NCBI GenBank assembly: GCA_910577495.1
Contig: CAJTML010000002.1
Coordinates: 9,580 to 73,579 of the forward strand
Direction of reading: 5' to 3'
From: an uncultured Eggerthellaceae bacterium
GTDB taxonomy: Bacteria; Actinomycetota; Coriobacteriia; Coriobacteriales; Eggerthellaceae
DNA length: 64,000 nucleotides
In this document: positions 25,889-34,800 of the stretch, piece by piece
Position numbering within the stretch: the first letter of the stretch is position 1
How the letters are laid out: each line of letters starts with the position of its first letter
The notes under the pieces: generated by a model
Seen by the model: the letters and a program-made list of their open reading frames with translations, nothing else
Told to the model about the DNA's origin: nothing
Databases searched by the model: none
Translations under genes and position numbers: made by a program

Positions 25889-26899
25889 ATGAGCAAATCG
25901 GTGAAGTCGTCGAACAAACACATCGTCGCATTAGCGGTGACGGTCATCCTGCTGGTTGCCGTCACCGTGGCGGCGTTTACCATGGGGTCGTCTTCGGTGA
26001 GCGTGGCGGAACTGTTCGCGTGGCTCACTGGGGGAGAACTCGCCCAAACCGCGCAAAGTATCATCGTTAATACTCGCGCGCCGCGTGTATTTGCGGCACT
26101 GTTGGCTGGTGGCGCCTTAGCTGCAGCGGGCGCTATCATCCAGGCTACGCTTGATAATCCGCTGGCCAGTCCTAATGTGATCGGCATCAATTCAGGTGCG
26201 GGTTTATTTGTTCTCATAGCAGCTTCAGTATTTCCGGGATTTTTGTGGCTACCCTCACTGGCGGCGTTTGTTGGAGCGCTTGTCAGTGCAAGTATTATCT
26301 TTGGGCTTTCTTTAGGTTCGGGAGTTTCGCGCCTGACGGTGGTCTTAGCTGGTATTGCTATCACCACCGTTTTTGGCGCGGGCATGAACACCATTCTCAT
26401 CATCAATCCGGATGCCTACATTGGCTCGTCGACGTTTTTGGTGGGTGGCCTTTCAGGAGTGCTGGCGAAAGATTTAGTCTATCCAGCCATACTTATTCTC
26501 GGGGGAGTTGTGGTTGCAATTCTAACGGCGCCCGTGTTGAATATCTTGTCGCTTGGCGACGAAACCGCACACAGCCTTGGCATGAATGTCTCAATGGTAC
26601 GGATGGGACTACTTGCCTTGGCTGCGGTGTTGTCGGGTGCTGCGGTGAGTTTTGCTGGATTGCTTGGTTTTGTGGGTCTGGTCGTGCCGCATGTGGTGCG
26701 CTTTTTGGTGGGGCACGACAACAAGTGGGTAATTCCGCTTTCCATTCTGGGCGGTGCGGCGTTTGTGGTGGGTTGCGACCTCATTGCGCGCACTGCCTTC
26801 GCCCCCTACGAAATTCCCGTGGGCATTTTGATGGCGTTTATCGGCGGGCCGTTCTTCATCTACCTGATTCTAAGGAACCGCAATGGCAGCCTTGATTAA
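25889..26899 (+). CDS. FecCD/BtuC-type ABC permease
   Basis: This 336-residue membrane protein has about ten hydrophobic segments. Family signatures include RAPRVFAALLAGGALAAAGA near residues 55-75, DNPLASPNVIGINSGAG near 88-104, and LLGFVGLVVPHVVR near 255-268, the coupling-helix region. The ATG at 25889 has only a weak ribosome binding site; the 59-base gap after the lipoprotein gene carries repeated GGCGAA words. It overlaps the ATPase gene by 17 bases. Confidence 0.92.
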   Translation: MSKSVKSSNKHIVALAVTVILLVAVTVAAFTMGSSSVSVAELFAWLTGGELAQTAQSIIVNTRAPRVFAALLAGGALAAAGAIIQATLDNPLASPNVIGINSGAGLFVLIAASVFPGFLWLPSLAAFVGALVSASIIFGLSLGSGVSRLTVVLAGIAITTVFGAGMNTILIINPDAYIGSSTFLVGGLSGVLAKDLVYPAILILGGVVVAILTAPVLNILSLGDETAHSLGMNVSMVRMGLLALAAVLSGAAVSFAGLLGFVGLVVPHVVRFLVGHDNKWVIPLSILGGAAFVVGCDLIARTAFAPYEIPVGILMAFIGGPFFIYLILRNRNGSLD

Positions 26900-27725
26900 C
26901 ACGTCCACCACCACGCAAGCGGAAATGCAACAACCTGCAATTCAGCCACCCGCCATTGCATTTCAAGATGTCAGCTTTAGCTACCGACCTGATCGCGTCC
27001 TCATTGACCAGCTGAGCACGAAAATTCAGCAAGGGTGCGTGACCAGCATCATTGGACCGAACGGCTCAGGTAAATCAACGCTTGTTAAGTTGGCGAATGG
27101 GCTTATCAAACCGCAACGCGGGACAGTGTCAGTAGCGGGTCAAAACGTCGGTCATATGAGTGCGAAGCTGCGCGCGCAAACGATGGCGGTGCTGGCGCAA
27201 AGTATGCGTGTGCCGCAGATGAGTGTTGAGGCGTTGGTAGCGTGTGGTCGCCATCCGCACCAGAGTTTTCGCGGCGCGCCGAGCGAGCACGACAAAGCTG
27301 CTGTTGAGCGCGCGCTTCAGCTGGCAGGGGTTGAGGATATTCGCACCAGCCAGATGGCAAGTTTGTCGGGCGGTCAGCGCCAGCGTGCTTTTTTAGCTAT
27401 GACGCTTGCCCAAGAAACCGATCTCATCTTACTTGATGAACCCACCACCTATCTGGATATTCGCGCGTGTCATGATTTAATGGAGCTCATTTGCACGCTT
27501 AATAAGACGCAACAAAAAACAATCGTGATGGTTATTCATGATCTTGATCTGGCACTGCGCTATTCGGATCGGCTCCTTGTCATGGATAAAGGAACACTCC
27601 TTGGCGAAGGCACCACCGCAGATGTTATGGCCAGTGGTGTAATAGAACGCGCATTCTCAATGGAGATCTGCCCGCATTCTTATCGGGGCGAACAGGGATA
27701 TGTGCTCTATCCGTTTGAGGGCTAG
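26883..27725 (+). CDS. FecE/BtuD-type ABC transporter ATPase
   Basis: This 280-residue ATP-binding subunit has an N-terminal tail of about 20 residues, Walker A GPNGSGKSTLVK near 59, a Q-loop in VLAQSMRVPQ, signature LSGGQRQRAF near 160, Walker B LILLDEPTTYLD near 180 and the H-loop in VMVIHDLDLALRY. These are all intact, so it should energise the importer. It is last gene of the cluster; a minus-strand gene converges 5 bases further. Confidence 0.93.
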   Translation: MAALINTSTTTQAEMQQPAIQPPAIAFQDVSFSYRPDRVLIDQLSTKIQQGCVTSIIGPNGSGKSTLVKLANGLIKPQRGTVSVAGQNVGHMSAKLRAQTMAVLAQSMRVPQMSVEALVACGRHPHQSFRGAPSEHDKAAVERALQLAGVEDIRTSQMASLSGGQRQRAFLAMTLAQETDLILLDEPTTYLDIRACHDLMELICTLNKTQQKTIVMVIHDLDLALRYSDRLLVMDKGTLLGEGTTADVMASGVIERAFSMEICPHSYRGEQGYVLYPFEG

Positions 27726-27730
27726 GTAGA

Positions 27731-28246
27731 CTACTCTTCCTCAAAATCCTGCGGTGCCAAGATCGCGATAAACTCGTGGAACTGATCCAGCTCCTCTTCC
27801 ATATCCAGGCTGTTTTCGCGCTTTCGTAAAACATAGGGAAACGAGGCGCGCTCAAGCACACTCTCTTCAATGTAGATAGGCGCTTTTTGCCTGATGGCAA
27901 GTGCCATGGCGTCGCTCGGGCGTGCGTCCAACTCAATCAAGCGGTCATGTTGCTGTAAGGTGAGTCGGGCGAAAAAGGTTGTCCCTTTGACGTCGTTAAT
28001 GATGACGTGATCAATGCGTGCGTCCAAATTGGTGAGCGCATCTAAAAACAGATCATGCGTCATAGGGCGAGAAAACCTGGTTTGTTCTAACGCCAATGAA
28101 AGCTGTGCGGCTTCATTAGTGCCAATCCAAATAGGTACCACGCGAAAAATACCAGGTTGCACTGCCTCTTCAAAAGGTTGTAAGACCACCACGGAGGAAA
28201 CCGGACCGTTCGACACGATAAGCATTTGGATGGAAACAGGAACCAC
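27731..28246 (-). CDS. Bifunctional nuclease domain protein (DUF151/BFN)
   Basis: This 171-residue protein carries the BFN/DUF151 pattern: VPIWIGTNEAAQL near 38-50, THDLFLDAL near 63, and LDARPSDAMALAIRQKAPIYIEE near 107-130. A mostly acidic tail follows. Plant and archaeal relatives show nuclease activity; the bacterial role is uncertain. The GTG start follows GAAGG. It is convergent with the ABC importer and divergent from the tRNA pair. Confidence 0.85.
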   Translation of the reverse strand: MVPVSIQMLIVSNGPVSSVVVLQPFEEAVQPGIFRVVPIWIGTNEAAQLSLALEQTRFSRPMTHDLFLDALTNLDARIDHVIINDVKGTTFFARLTLQQHDRLIELDARPSDAMALAIRQKAPIYIEESVLERASFPYVLRKRENSLDMEEELDQFHEFIAILAPQDFEEE

Positions 28247-28301
28247 AACGCCTTCTTTCGCCTGTGTTCAAAAAATATTTCTCCACATTATAAAATAGTT
28301 C

Positions 28302-28329
28302 TTGACCCGCACCTCTCGTTTGTTATAAA
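28302..28329 (+). promoter_or_regulatory. Promoter of the tRNA-Ile/tRNA-Ala unit
   Basis: TTGACC (28302-28307) and TATAAA (28324-28329), separated by 16 bases, lie 19 bases before tRNA-Ile. Confidence 0.8.
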
Positions 28330-28348
28330 GTAGTCAAGCACTTTTCTT

Positions 28349-28425
<77 letters not shown>

Positions 28426-28435
28426 TTATGTTGCG

Positions 28436-28479
28436 ATAAACGCTCCACCGTGAGCCGAGTTAGCCGGTGGAGCGTTTAT
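28436..28479 (+). promoter_or_regulatory. 15-bp perfect hairpin between tRNA-Ile and tRNA-Ala
   Basis: ATAAACGCTCCACCG (28436-28450) pairs perfectly with CGGTGGAGCGTTTAT (28465-28479). It looks like a terminator, yet tRNA-Ala begins seven bases later with no room for a promoter. The left arm repeats ACGCTCCACC, the 3' end of tRNA-Ala, so the right arm could pair with the tRNA instead. Confidence 0.8.
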
Positions 28480-28485
28480 TAACGT

Positions 28486-28561
28486 GGGGCGTTAGCTCAG
28501 CTGGGAGAGCGCGGGCTTTGCAAGCCTGAGGTCAGGGGTTCGATCCCCCTACGCTCCACCA
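28486..28561 (+). tRNA. tRNA-Ala (TGC)
   Basis: A 76-base cloverleaf has acceptor GGGGCGT/ACGCTCC (one G-T pair), anticodon TGC at 28519-28521, T-arm GGGGTTCGATCCCC and an encoded CCA. Confidence 0.97.
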
Positions 28562-28570
28562 TGAAATTGT

Positions 28571-28597
28571 AAGCCGAACGGAAACGTTCGGCTTTTT
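28571..28597 (+). terminator. Terminator of the tRNA-Ile/Ala unit
   Basis: A 10-bp stem AAGCCGAACG/CGTTCGGCTT with a GAAA tetraloop is followed by a T tract. Confidence 0.92.
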
Positions 28598-28615
28598 TGT
28601 GATAAGGGACTACTT

Positions 28616-29179
28616 ATGAACCGGATTGAGGCACTGCGAATTCTTGGGTTAGACGAAGACGCCACGCAAGAAGACATCAAAACTGCCTACAAAGAGACGG
28701 TGCAAATCCTCCATCCTGACAAATTCGCCAGCAATAAAAAATTGCAAGAGCGCGCCACAGAGCAATTCAAGAATCTCCAAGAAGCCTATGACTTTTTGAC
28801 CTCAGCCAAAGGCAAACGGGCAGCAGCTAAAGAAAATCCCCGCGCCGCCAATTCAACCACCTACTCATACAGCCAGGTGGAAGCCAAGCTGGCCGGTATT
28901 GCTGCTGCGCGAACCCAGCTGGTAAAACAGCGCGACGTGGTATTGGATGAGCGACGCAACGGTATTGGCATGGCAGTCATCGGCGCGCTGGTGGCGTTGC
29001 TGTTTGGCAGACGCCCAGGCGTGTTCGCCGCGGTTGCAGGCATTGCGGGTGCGGCAGCCGTGTGGGGCATCGTGCAAATCGTGTCTTCGCAAAAAACGCT
29101 CACCACTTTAAACGAACATATTGCGCAGCTTCGCAAAGAGGAGCGCAAGTTAAGACAAAGCTTAGAAGAGGACGAATAA
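28616..29179 (+). CDS. Membrane-associated J-domain protein
   Basis: This 187-residue protein starts with a J-domain (residues 1-70; ILGLDEDATQEDIKTAYK, the HPD triad at 33-35 in ILHPDKF, and EAYDFL), which should stimulate a DnaK-type ATPase. There is no glycine-rich or zinc region, so it is not DnaJ itself. Two short hydrophobic segments follow (about 118-130 and 135-160), then a charged coiled tail (EHIAQLRKEERKLRQ). It lies three bases before typA, suggesting cotranscription. Confidence 0.85.
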   Translation: MNRIEALRILGLDEDATQEDIKTAYKETVQILHPDKFASNKKLQERATEQFKNLQEAYDFLTSAKGKRAAAKENPRAANSTTYSYSQVEAKLAGIAAARTQLVKQRDVVLDERRNGIGMAVIGALVALLFGRRPGVFAAVAGIAGAAAVWGIVQIVSSQKTLTTLNEHIAQLRKEERKLRQSLEEDE

Positions 29180-29182
29180 CCT

Positions 29183-30994
29183 ATGAAGCAGGAAAACATT
29201 CGCAACGTAGCCATTATTGCTCACGTCGACCACGGCAAGACCACGCTGGTTGACCGTTTGCTCTACACCGCTGGTGTATTTCGCGAAAACCAACAGGTAG
29301 CAGAGCGCGTGCTTGACTCAAACGATCAAGAGCGCGAGCGCGGCATCACGATTTTGTCGAAAAATATTTCGGTCACGTACAAAGACGTGAAGATTAACGT
29401 TATTGACACCCCGGGTCACGCCGACTTCGGTGGTGAAGTTGAGCGCGTGCTTAATATGGCTGATGGTGCGCTGCTGATTGTGGATGCGTTTGAAGGCCCC
29501 ATGCCGCAGACGCGTTTTGTGCTTCGCCATGCGCTTGATCAGGGTCTTCGCATTATCGTAGTCATCAACAAAATTGACCGCCCGGGTGCTCGTCCCGAAG
29601 AGGTGGTTGATGAGGTGTTCGACCTCATGGTTGAACTTGAAGCAACCGATGAGCAGCTGGACTTCCCGGTCATTTACGCGTCTGCCATGAATGGCTATGC
29701 ACGCTACAACCCCGAAGATGAGAACATGAATATGGTCCCGCTTCTGGAGACCATTCTCAAGGAGGTGCCGGCTCCGGACTGCGAGCCGAACGGTCCGGTA
29801 GCGCTGCAAATTTGTACGGTTGACCACTCAAGCTTCGTTGGTCGTATTGGCGTGGGTAGGCTGTTCAGCGGCACGATCCACAAGGCGGAGCCGGTGTTGG
29901 TTATCAAAAACGACGGCACGCGCTACAACACCAACATCAAGCAGGTCTTCACGTTTGAAGAGCTGGGCAAAAAAGAGCAGCAAGAAGTGCATGCTGGCGA
30001 CATCGTTGCGGTAGTGGGTGTTGAAGACGCCGACATCGGAGATATGGTGACCAGCCGTGATAACCCGGTGCGCCTGGATCCGATTAAGGTTGAAGAGCCC
30101 ACCATGGCAATTGTGTTTGAGGCTTCATCCAGCCCGCTTGTTGGTCGTGATGGCGAAATTGTCGGCGCGCGCCAACTTAAAGAGCGTCTTATGCGCGAAA
30201 AGGAGAGCAATATCTCCATGCGCATTGAGGAGCTGGAAGACAAAACGGGTATTGAAGTTGCCGGTCGTGGCGTGTTGCATCTGTCGGTATTGATGGAGAC
30301 CATGCGTCGCGAAGGCTTTGAATTCCAGGTTGGTCGTCCGCGCGTGCTGATTAAGAAGGACGAAGCCGGCAACAAGCTTGAGCCGATTGAGGAAGCAACG
30401 GTGGATGTGCCAAGCGAGTACGCGGGCAAAGCTATTGAGGTGTTTGGCAGCGCCGGTGGTGAGATGGTTGACATGCACCAGCGCGGAGACCAGACACATC
30501 TGGTGTTCAAGATTCCGTCGCGCGGCACGATGGGTCTGCGCACGCGTCTTTTGAATGCAACGCGCGGCGAGGCCACGATGTTCCATCACTTCAGCGAGTA
30601 TGGCGCGTATCGCGGAGACTTCGCTGGTCGCAAGAATGGCTCCATGATTAGCATGTCTACCGAAAAGTCGGTGGCCTATGCACTGGATACGCTGCAGGAG
30701 CGCGGCCGTCTGTTCGTCGGTCCTGGCGAGGACTGCTACGAGGGCATGATTGTTGGCGAATCTGCCAAAGAAGGCGACATGGTGGTCAACATTGCGAAGT
30801 CCAAGCAGCTGGGCAACCAACGTTCAAGCGGTGCCGACAAAGCAATTCAGCTGACCCCGCCAATTACGTTTACCTTGGAAGAGGCGCTTGAATATATCGA
30901 AGACGATGAGCTGGTAGAGATCACGCCGAAAAACATTCGCCTTCGCAAGCGCATCTTGTCTGCGGTAGAGCGCAAAAAGGCGAACAAGCGCTAA
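29183..30994 (+). CDS. typA: Ribosome-associated GTPase TypA/BipA
   Basis: This 603-residue translational GTPase belongs to the EF-G-like family. G motifs are AHVDHGKTT (G1), RGITI (G2), [15 protein letters not shown] (G3) and [10 protein letters not shown] (G4, near 128), followed by the BipA-typical domain order and the RGTMGLR region with the C-terminal [18 protein letters not shown]. It assists 50S assembly and stress translation. The ATG starts just after the J-domain gene. Confidence 0.96.
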   Translation: MKQENIRNVAIIAHVDHGKTTLVDRLLYTAGVFRENQQVAERVLDSNDQERERGITILSKNISVTYKDVKINVIDTPGHADFGGEVERVLNMADGALLIVDAFEGPMPQTRFVLRHALDQGLRIIVVINKIDRPGARPEEVVDEVFDLMVELEATDEQLDFPVIYASAMNGYARYNPEDENMNMVPLLETILKEVPAPDCEPNGPVALQICTVDHSSFVGRIGVGRLFSGTIHKAEPVLVIKNDGTRYNTNIKQVFTFEELGKKEQQEVHAGDIVAVVGVEDADIGDMVTSRDNPVRLDPIKVEEPTMAIVFEASSSPLVGRDGEIVGARQLKERLMREKESNISMRIEELEDKTGIEVAGRGVLHLSVLMETMRREGFEFQVGRPRVLIKKDEAGNKLEPIEEATVDVPSEYAGKAIEVFGSAGGEMVDMHQRGDQTHLVFKIPSRGTMGLRTRLLNATRGEATMFHHFSEYGAYRGDFAGRKNGSMISMSTEKSVAYALDTLQERGRLFVGPGEDCYEGMIVGESAKEGDMVVNIAKSKQLGNQRSSGADKAIQLTPPITFTLEEALEYIEDDELVEITPKNIRLRKRILSAVERKKANKR

Positions 30995-31086
30995 AGGGAT
31001 CTCGCCCGCGGTTGACGCCTTCGCCATCCGCTGGCGCCGCCGCCTTCGCCAAAATTATTACAAGTGAGCGCATAAGCTCGTAATCA

Positions 31087-31129
31087 ATGACCACTTTCGC
31101 CCGTAGTTTTATGAAGCGAAAGTGGTCAT
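31087..31129. repeat. 14-bp perfect inverted repeat after typA
   Basis: ATGACCACTTTCGC (31087-31100) pairs with GCGAAAGTGGTCAT (31116-31129). No T run follows, so it is either a weak terminator or an operator for the foldase gene 136 bases further. The rest of the 271-base gap is GC-rich with repeated CTTCGCC words. Confidence 0.7.
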
Positions 31130-31265
31130 ATTGTGCACAGATAAGAATAACTTGCGCCATGTGAGAAAATACCGAAGGTTTGTACACCTGTTGTTCGTGG
31201 GCAGCAAGCGTATTCCTTGCAAATCAACTTCATATAAAACATGCCCGCGTAAAAGGAAGGGATTT

Positions 31266-32552
31266 ATGAAAACAGCACGTTTTATGAAAGCGGTGTGCGC
31301 AGTTGGCGTTGTCGCCGCGTGCTCCTGGGGTCTTGCTGGTTGCGCAAGCTCAGAGACTTCAACAACCGTTACTGATGACTCAGTAGCTGCTACCGTGAAT
31401 GGCACGCCAATCCCGGAGTCACAAATTACTGATTATATTGAGGGTCTTCGCCAGCAATACAACCTGGTTGAAGAGAGCGAGTGGGGCACAAACCTGGCGC
31501 AGATGCAGATGACCCCCGAATCACTTCGAGAGAACATCATTAACCAGTACGCGCAGATGGAAGTTATCCAGCAAGGGGCAGAAGAAGCTGGTATCACCAT
31601 TGATAGTGCAGAGATTGACACCTATGTTGACGCGATGAAGTCAAACTATGGTGATGATGCGCAGTGGCAGCAGGCATTGGAAAGTGCTGGTATCACTGAA
31701 GAGCAGTATCGCGAAGAGATTGAGAACCAGCTCAAGGGTCAGCGTTTCATGGAGACCTTCGCAACTGAGGAAGAGCCTTCAAGCGACGAGCTGCTTCAGT
31801 ATGGTCAGATGTATGCACAGTCCTACGATGGTGCAAAGCGCTCATCACACATCCTGTTTGATTCAGCTGACGAAGCCACCGCAAAAGAAGTGCTTGATCA
31901 GATCAACTCAGGTGAGCTTGATTTCGCTGAGGCTGCACAGCAGTACTCAAAGGACTCCAGCGCAACCAACGGCGGTGACGTGGGTTGGGATAAGATGACC
32001 AGCTTTGTTGAGCAGTATCAGACCGCACTTGATGGACTTGAGGTTGGTCAGGTGTCTGAGCTGGTGACCACCGATTACGGTATCCACATCATCAAGTGCA
32101 CCGACGAGTTTGTGGCCGACAAGACTACCGATGACGAGGGCAACGAGGTCGGAACCATCAGCAGCATCGATCAGCTTCCTGAAGAGTGGGTTGAGCAAAT
32201 CTCCACGCAGCTGAAGAGCCAGAAGCAAAACGAGGCCTATCAGCAGTGGGTAACGACGGCAGTTGAAGAGGCTGACATCGTAATTAACCCGATGCCCGAA
32301 GGTCTGCCTTACGCAGTAGATATGTCTCAATATGAGTCTGAGGTTGAGCAAGAGGCAATTGACGAGAACGCTGGCGTTTCCTCAAATCAGGAGACCGAGC
32401 AGGTAACCGACGTTGAGTCTGAAACCACCGAGGTTCCGGAAGACGCTTCCGCTGACACCGCTGGTGACACGGGCGACACTGCAGCCGCTGACGGTGAAGA
32501 TGGCGAAGCTGAGGCTGGCACCGAGGCTCCTGCTGAGTCAACGACCAACTAA
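31266..32552 (+). CDS. PrsA-like foldase lipoprotein (peptidyl-prolyl isomerase)
   Basis: This 428-residue exported lipoprotein has signal peptide residues 1-25 and lipobox LAGC with C26. A SurA-N-like chaperone region (VAATVNGTPIPESQITDYI to about 170) is followed by a parvulin domain (SSHILFDSADEATAKEVL, FAEAAQQYSKDSSATNGGDVGW, then DYGIHIIKC at about 195-285). The last 80 residues are acidic and threonine/alanine-rich. It should fold exported proteins outside the membrane. The ATG at 31266 with AAGGAAGGG is chosen over an upstream open extension. Confidence 0.9.
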   Translation: MKTARFMKAVCAVGVVAACSWGLAGCASSETSTTVTDDSVAATVNGTPIPESQITDYIEGLRQQYNLVEESEWGTNLAQMQMTPESLRENIINQYAQMEVIQQGAEEAGITIDSAEIDTYVDAMKSNYGDDAQWQQALESAGITEEQYREEIENQLKGQRFMETFATEEEPSSDELLQYGQMYAQSYDGAKRSSHILFDSADEATAKEVLDQINSGELDFAEAAQQYSKDSSATNGGDVGWDKMTSFVEQYQTALDGLEVGQVSELVTTDYGIHIIKCTDEFVADKTTDDEGNEVGTISSIDQLPEEWVEQISTQLKSQKQNEAYQQWVTTAVEEADIVINPMPEGLPYAVDMSQYESEVEQEAIDENAGVSSNQETEQVTDVESETTEVPEDASADTAGDTGDTAAADGEDGEAEAGTEAPAESTTN

Positions 32553-32592
32553 GCGTGACGCGCACCCGCGCACACTAAAAGCGATACACTAC

Positions 32593-32623
32593 GAAGACCC
32601 GCCTCGGTGCGGGTCTTCTTTTT
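32593..32623 (+). terminator. Terminator of the foldase gene
   Basis: A 10-bp stem GAAGACCCGC/GCGGGTCTTC with a six-base loop is followed by TTTTT. Confidence 0.9.
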
Positions 32624-32645
32624 GAGGCGAGATGAGAGGATTGCG

Positions 32646-33443
32646 ATGAAGCCGCTTCTTGAAATACGCGATGCGCACGTCGTGCGCGGAGGTAAAGAGA
32701 TCCTGATCGTGGACGACTTATGTCTGGGCGTCGGGGAGAAGGTTGCGGTGCTCGGTCCTAACGGTTCGGGGAAGTCTACGCTCATTCAGTTGCTTACGCG
32801 CGAAGTGCTGCCGCTGTATCGCGAAGAGCCGCCCGTTCGCTTTAAGGGCGAAGCGCGTGCGGTGCGTGCGGATGTTCGCAAGAGTTTGGGTGTTGTGTCG
32901 TCTACGATGCAAGACGAAATCACCGTACATCTTCCTGTTGTAGAGGTGGTCGAAGGCGGTTGTTTTGGAACGCTCGGCCTGCCGTTTCATGTGCAAAGCA
33001 CACCCATCACACGTGAGCGTGCGGTGGCCGCGATGGAGCTTTTAGGCGTGAACGAACTGGCGGATCGAGACATTATGACACTTTCAAGTGGCCAAGCGCG
33101 CCGGGTGCTTATTGCGCGAGCGTTGGCTGACGACCCCGAGACGCTGGTGTTTGATGAGCCGTGTTCGGGCTTGGATCCAGAGGGGATGCATTATGTGCGC
33201 GCGGCAATGCGCCGACTTGCCCAGGTAGGCAAAGGAATTGTGCTGGTCACTCATTATCCTGAAGATATTATTCCGGAGATCGATCGCGTTATTTTGTTAC
33301 AGGATGGCGAGGTAGTTGCCGATGGAGCCAAGCTTGAAATGCTTTCTTCTGAGCAGATGTCGCAGCTTTTTGGTGTTCAGTTACTAAGCGAATGCCGAAG
33401 TGTAGATGGCGATGAATATTTTTCTCTTGTGAGCTCGTATTAG
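32646..33443 (+). CDS. Orphan ABC transporter ATP-binding protein
   Basis: This 265-residue ATPase has Walker A GPNGSGKSTLI near 38, a Q-loop in VVSSTMQDEI, signature LSSGQARRVLIARAL near 140 (LSSGQ, a common variant), Walker B TLVFDEPCSGLD near 163 and VLVTHYPEDI. It resembles the YlmA/ModF-like soluble ATPases. No permease or binding protein is nearby, so the partner is unknown. The ATG at 32646 follows GAGAGGA. Two tRNA-Ser genes follow. Confidence 0.85.
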   Translation: MKPLLEIRDAHVVRGGKEILIVDDLCLGVGEKVAVLGPNGSGKSTLIQLLTREVLPLYREEPPVRFKGEARAVRADVRKSLGVVSSTMQDEITVHLPVVEVVEGGCFGTLGLPFHVQSTPITRERAVAAMELLGVNELADRDIMTLSSGQARRVLIARALADDPETLVFDEPCSGLDPEGMHYVRAAMRRLAQVGKGIVLVTHYPEDIIPEIDRVILLQDGEVVADGAKLEMLSSEQMSQLFGVQLLSECRSVDGDEYFSLVSSY

Positions 33444-33497
33444 TGTTGTATACTATCTATTCGCTGCTCAATAAATAGTTGAGCGCGCATTCGCAGC

Positions 33498-33589
33498 GGA
33501 GAGATGTCCGAGCTGGCCGAAGGAGCACGATTGGAAATCGTGTATACGCCAAAAGCGTATCTGGGGTTCGAATCCCCATCTCTCCGCCA
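33498..33589 (+). tRNA. tRNA-Ser (GGA)
   Basis: A 92-base class II tRNA has acceptor GGAGAGA/TCTCTCC, anticodon GGA at 33533-33535, long variable arm TACGCCAAAAGCGTA and an encoded CCA. Confidence 0.97.
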
Positions 33590-33651
33590 GATTATTCTGG
33601 CTTGTTCGTTAGCCTTTTAGATATGCCGCAATATGCGGCAATCGCCCCTGC

Positions 33652-33744
33652 GGAGGGGTGGCAGAGTGGTTGAATGCGGCGGTCTCGAAAACCGTTTCAC
33701 CGGTATTCCCGGTGACGAGGGTTCGAATCCCTCCTCCTCCGCCA
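33652..33744 (+). tRNA. tRNA-Ser (CGA)
   Basis: A 93-base class II tRNA has anticodon CGA at 33686-33688, a long variable arm (CACCGGTATTCCCGGTG) and an encoded CCA. A TGCCGCA/TGCGGCA hairpin (33624-33640) lies between the two tRNA-Ser genes. Confidence 0.97.
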
Positions 33745-33989
33745 GTATCTGACCTGGGGTTTTGTTCATTTTGCCTGGTCACAGTTCCGCGATTTTTCGT
33801 TAATTTTCCTCGTTTTTCGTCGTTTTTCTGGCAATTTTTGGCAATCAACTGTACCAAAGTACGGACAGCCTAACGGGCTCATTTCAGATACCCTACTCCT
33901 ATTAAAAAGCTTTGCCGAAGCATAGCAAAGCTAAAAGAAATACGTTGTAGCGCCACTACATTACAAGCTAATTGCTGAAGGGGTCTCTG

Positions 33990-34184
33990 ATGTTTGCCGA
34001 GTACGATAGGGTTCTATATAAACCAAAACATAAAGCATGTCTCATTACGGATATTGATGAGGGTGTTGACGAGAAGACGGGTATACCTGGAGTGATCTAT
34101 CTACTCGAAGCCGAAGATCAAAATGATCCCGAGTGGTTCTATTGGGCAGAAGAAGATGAGTTAGAAAAACTCCCTAAACATTAA
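33990..34184 (+). CDS. Small acidic hypothetical protein
   Basis: This 64-residue protein begins MFAEYDRVLYKPKHKACLI and ends in an acidic WFYWAEEDELEKLPKH. The ATG at 33990 is preferred, with GAAGGGG six bases upstream. It has no membrane segment and no motif I recognise. It is first of four tiny genes behind the tRNA-Ser pair; the 245 bases between tRNA-Ser(CGA) and this gene are AT-rich and show no clear signal apart from short imperfect repeats of AAAGCTTTGC/GCAAAGCT. Confidence 0.65.
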   Translation: MFAEYDRVLYKPKHKACLITDIDEGVDEKTGIPGVIYLLEAEDQNDPEWFYWAEEDELEKLPKH

Positions 34185-34259
34185 GAGTTTTGATCCATTG
34201 TGAGCCGTCAAGATAAAGTCCATTCATTCGGAAACTTGTTAGGGAGCTGAATAGTTGCC

Positions 34260-34502
34260 ATGTTAAGTACAAGGTCAAAAAAATATTTCCCCGAATATAC
34301 GAAAGCTTGCGAAGAGCATGGCCAATGGTGGGTTCGCACACACTGGCTGGATGAGGACAGAAACCCAACTCCAGATGCGCCTGAAGTATTCAGAAAAGAA
34401 ATAGAGGCTAATCAAAGAAAGACCGCTGAGGAACGCAAGCGACTATTGGGAATAGATAGCCTTAACAGTGAGTTAGAGAAAAATGATTATCCAGAAGACT
34501 GA
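34260..34502 (+). CDS. Small hypothetical protein
   Basis: This 80-residue, highly charged protein (HGQWWVRTHWLDEDRNPTPD, then a predicted helix rich in E, K and R) has an ATG at 34260 with GGGAG about ten bases upstream. No domain is recognised. It is second in the tiny-gene run. Confidence 0.6.
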   Translation: MLSTRSKKYFPEYTKACEEHGQWWVRTHWLDEDRNPTPDAPEVFRKEIEANQRKTAEERKRLLGIDSLNSELEKNDYPED

Positions 34503-34524
34503 GAAGTTAAGGAAGTGAATACAG

Positions 34525-34743
34525 ATGTCTAAACATGAACTTGATTACGTAGATCGTTTGATGGACGAGTATTTAGAAAGATTTGGAGTCTGTTTTACCA
34601 TTCCTTTCTTCAACGTCGACTGGACGGATGAGGACACTATTGCAGAGATAACTTACAGCCTTGAGACTGGTATCCCTCTAGACGAAAACAGCCCGCGTTG
34701 GGTTTGGGGACACTCAGATCTAGAGGATGGCGTAGTTTGCTAG
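34525..34743 (+). CDS. Small acidic hypothetical protein
   Basis: This 72-residue protein (YVDRLMDEYLERFG, then DENSPRWVWGHSDLEDG) has AAGGAAG about ten bases before its ATG, 22 bases after the previous stop. The sequence is acidic with several aromatic residues, as in many small immunity or regulatory proteins, but no family is recognised. Confidence 0.6.
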   Translation: MSKHELDYVDRLMDEYLERFGVCFTIPFFNVDWTDEDTIAEITYSLETGIPLDENSPRWVWGHSDLEDGVVC

Positions 34744-34800
34744 TTCGTAATACATAGGAACCGAACTAGACTAACAACAACAACAATAAGGAGTTTCGCC

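Noticed and set aside
30125..30820. 231-codon frame opposite typA
   Set aside because: It is antisense to conserved TypA sequence, with no ribosome binding site.
33609..33873. Small frames across tRNA-Ser(CGA)
   Set aside because: They run through a tRNA gene and its flanks; the tRNA fold explains the conserved bases.
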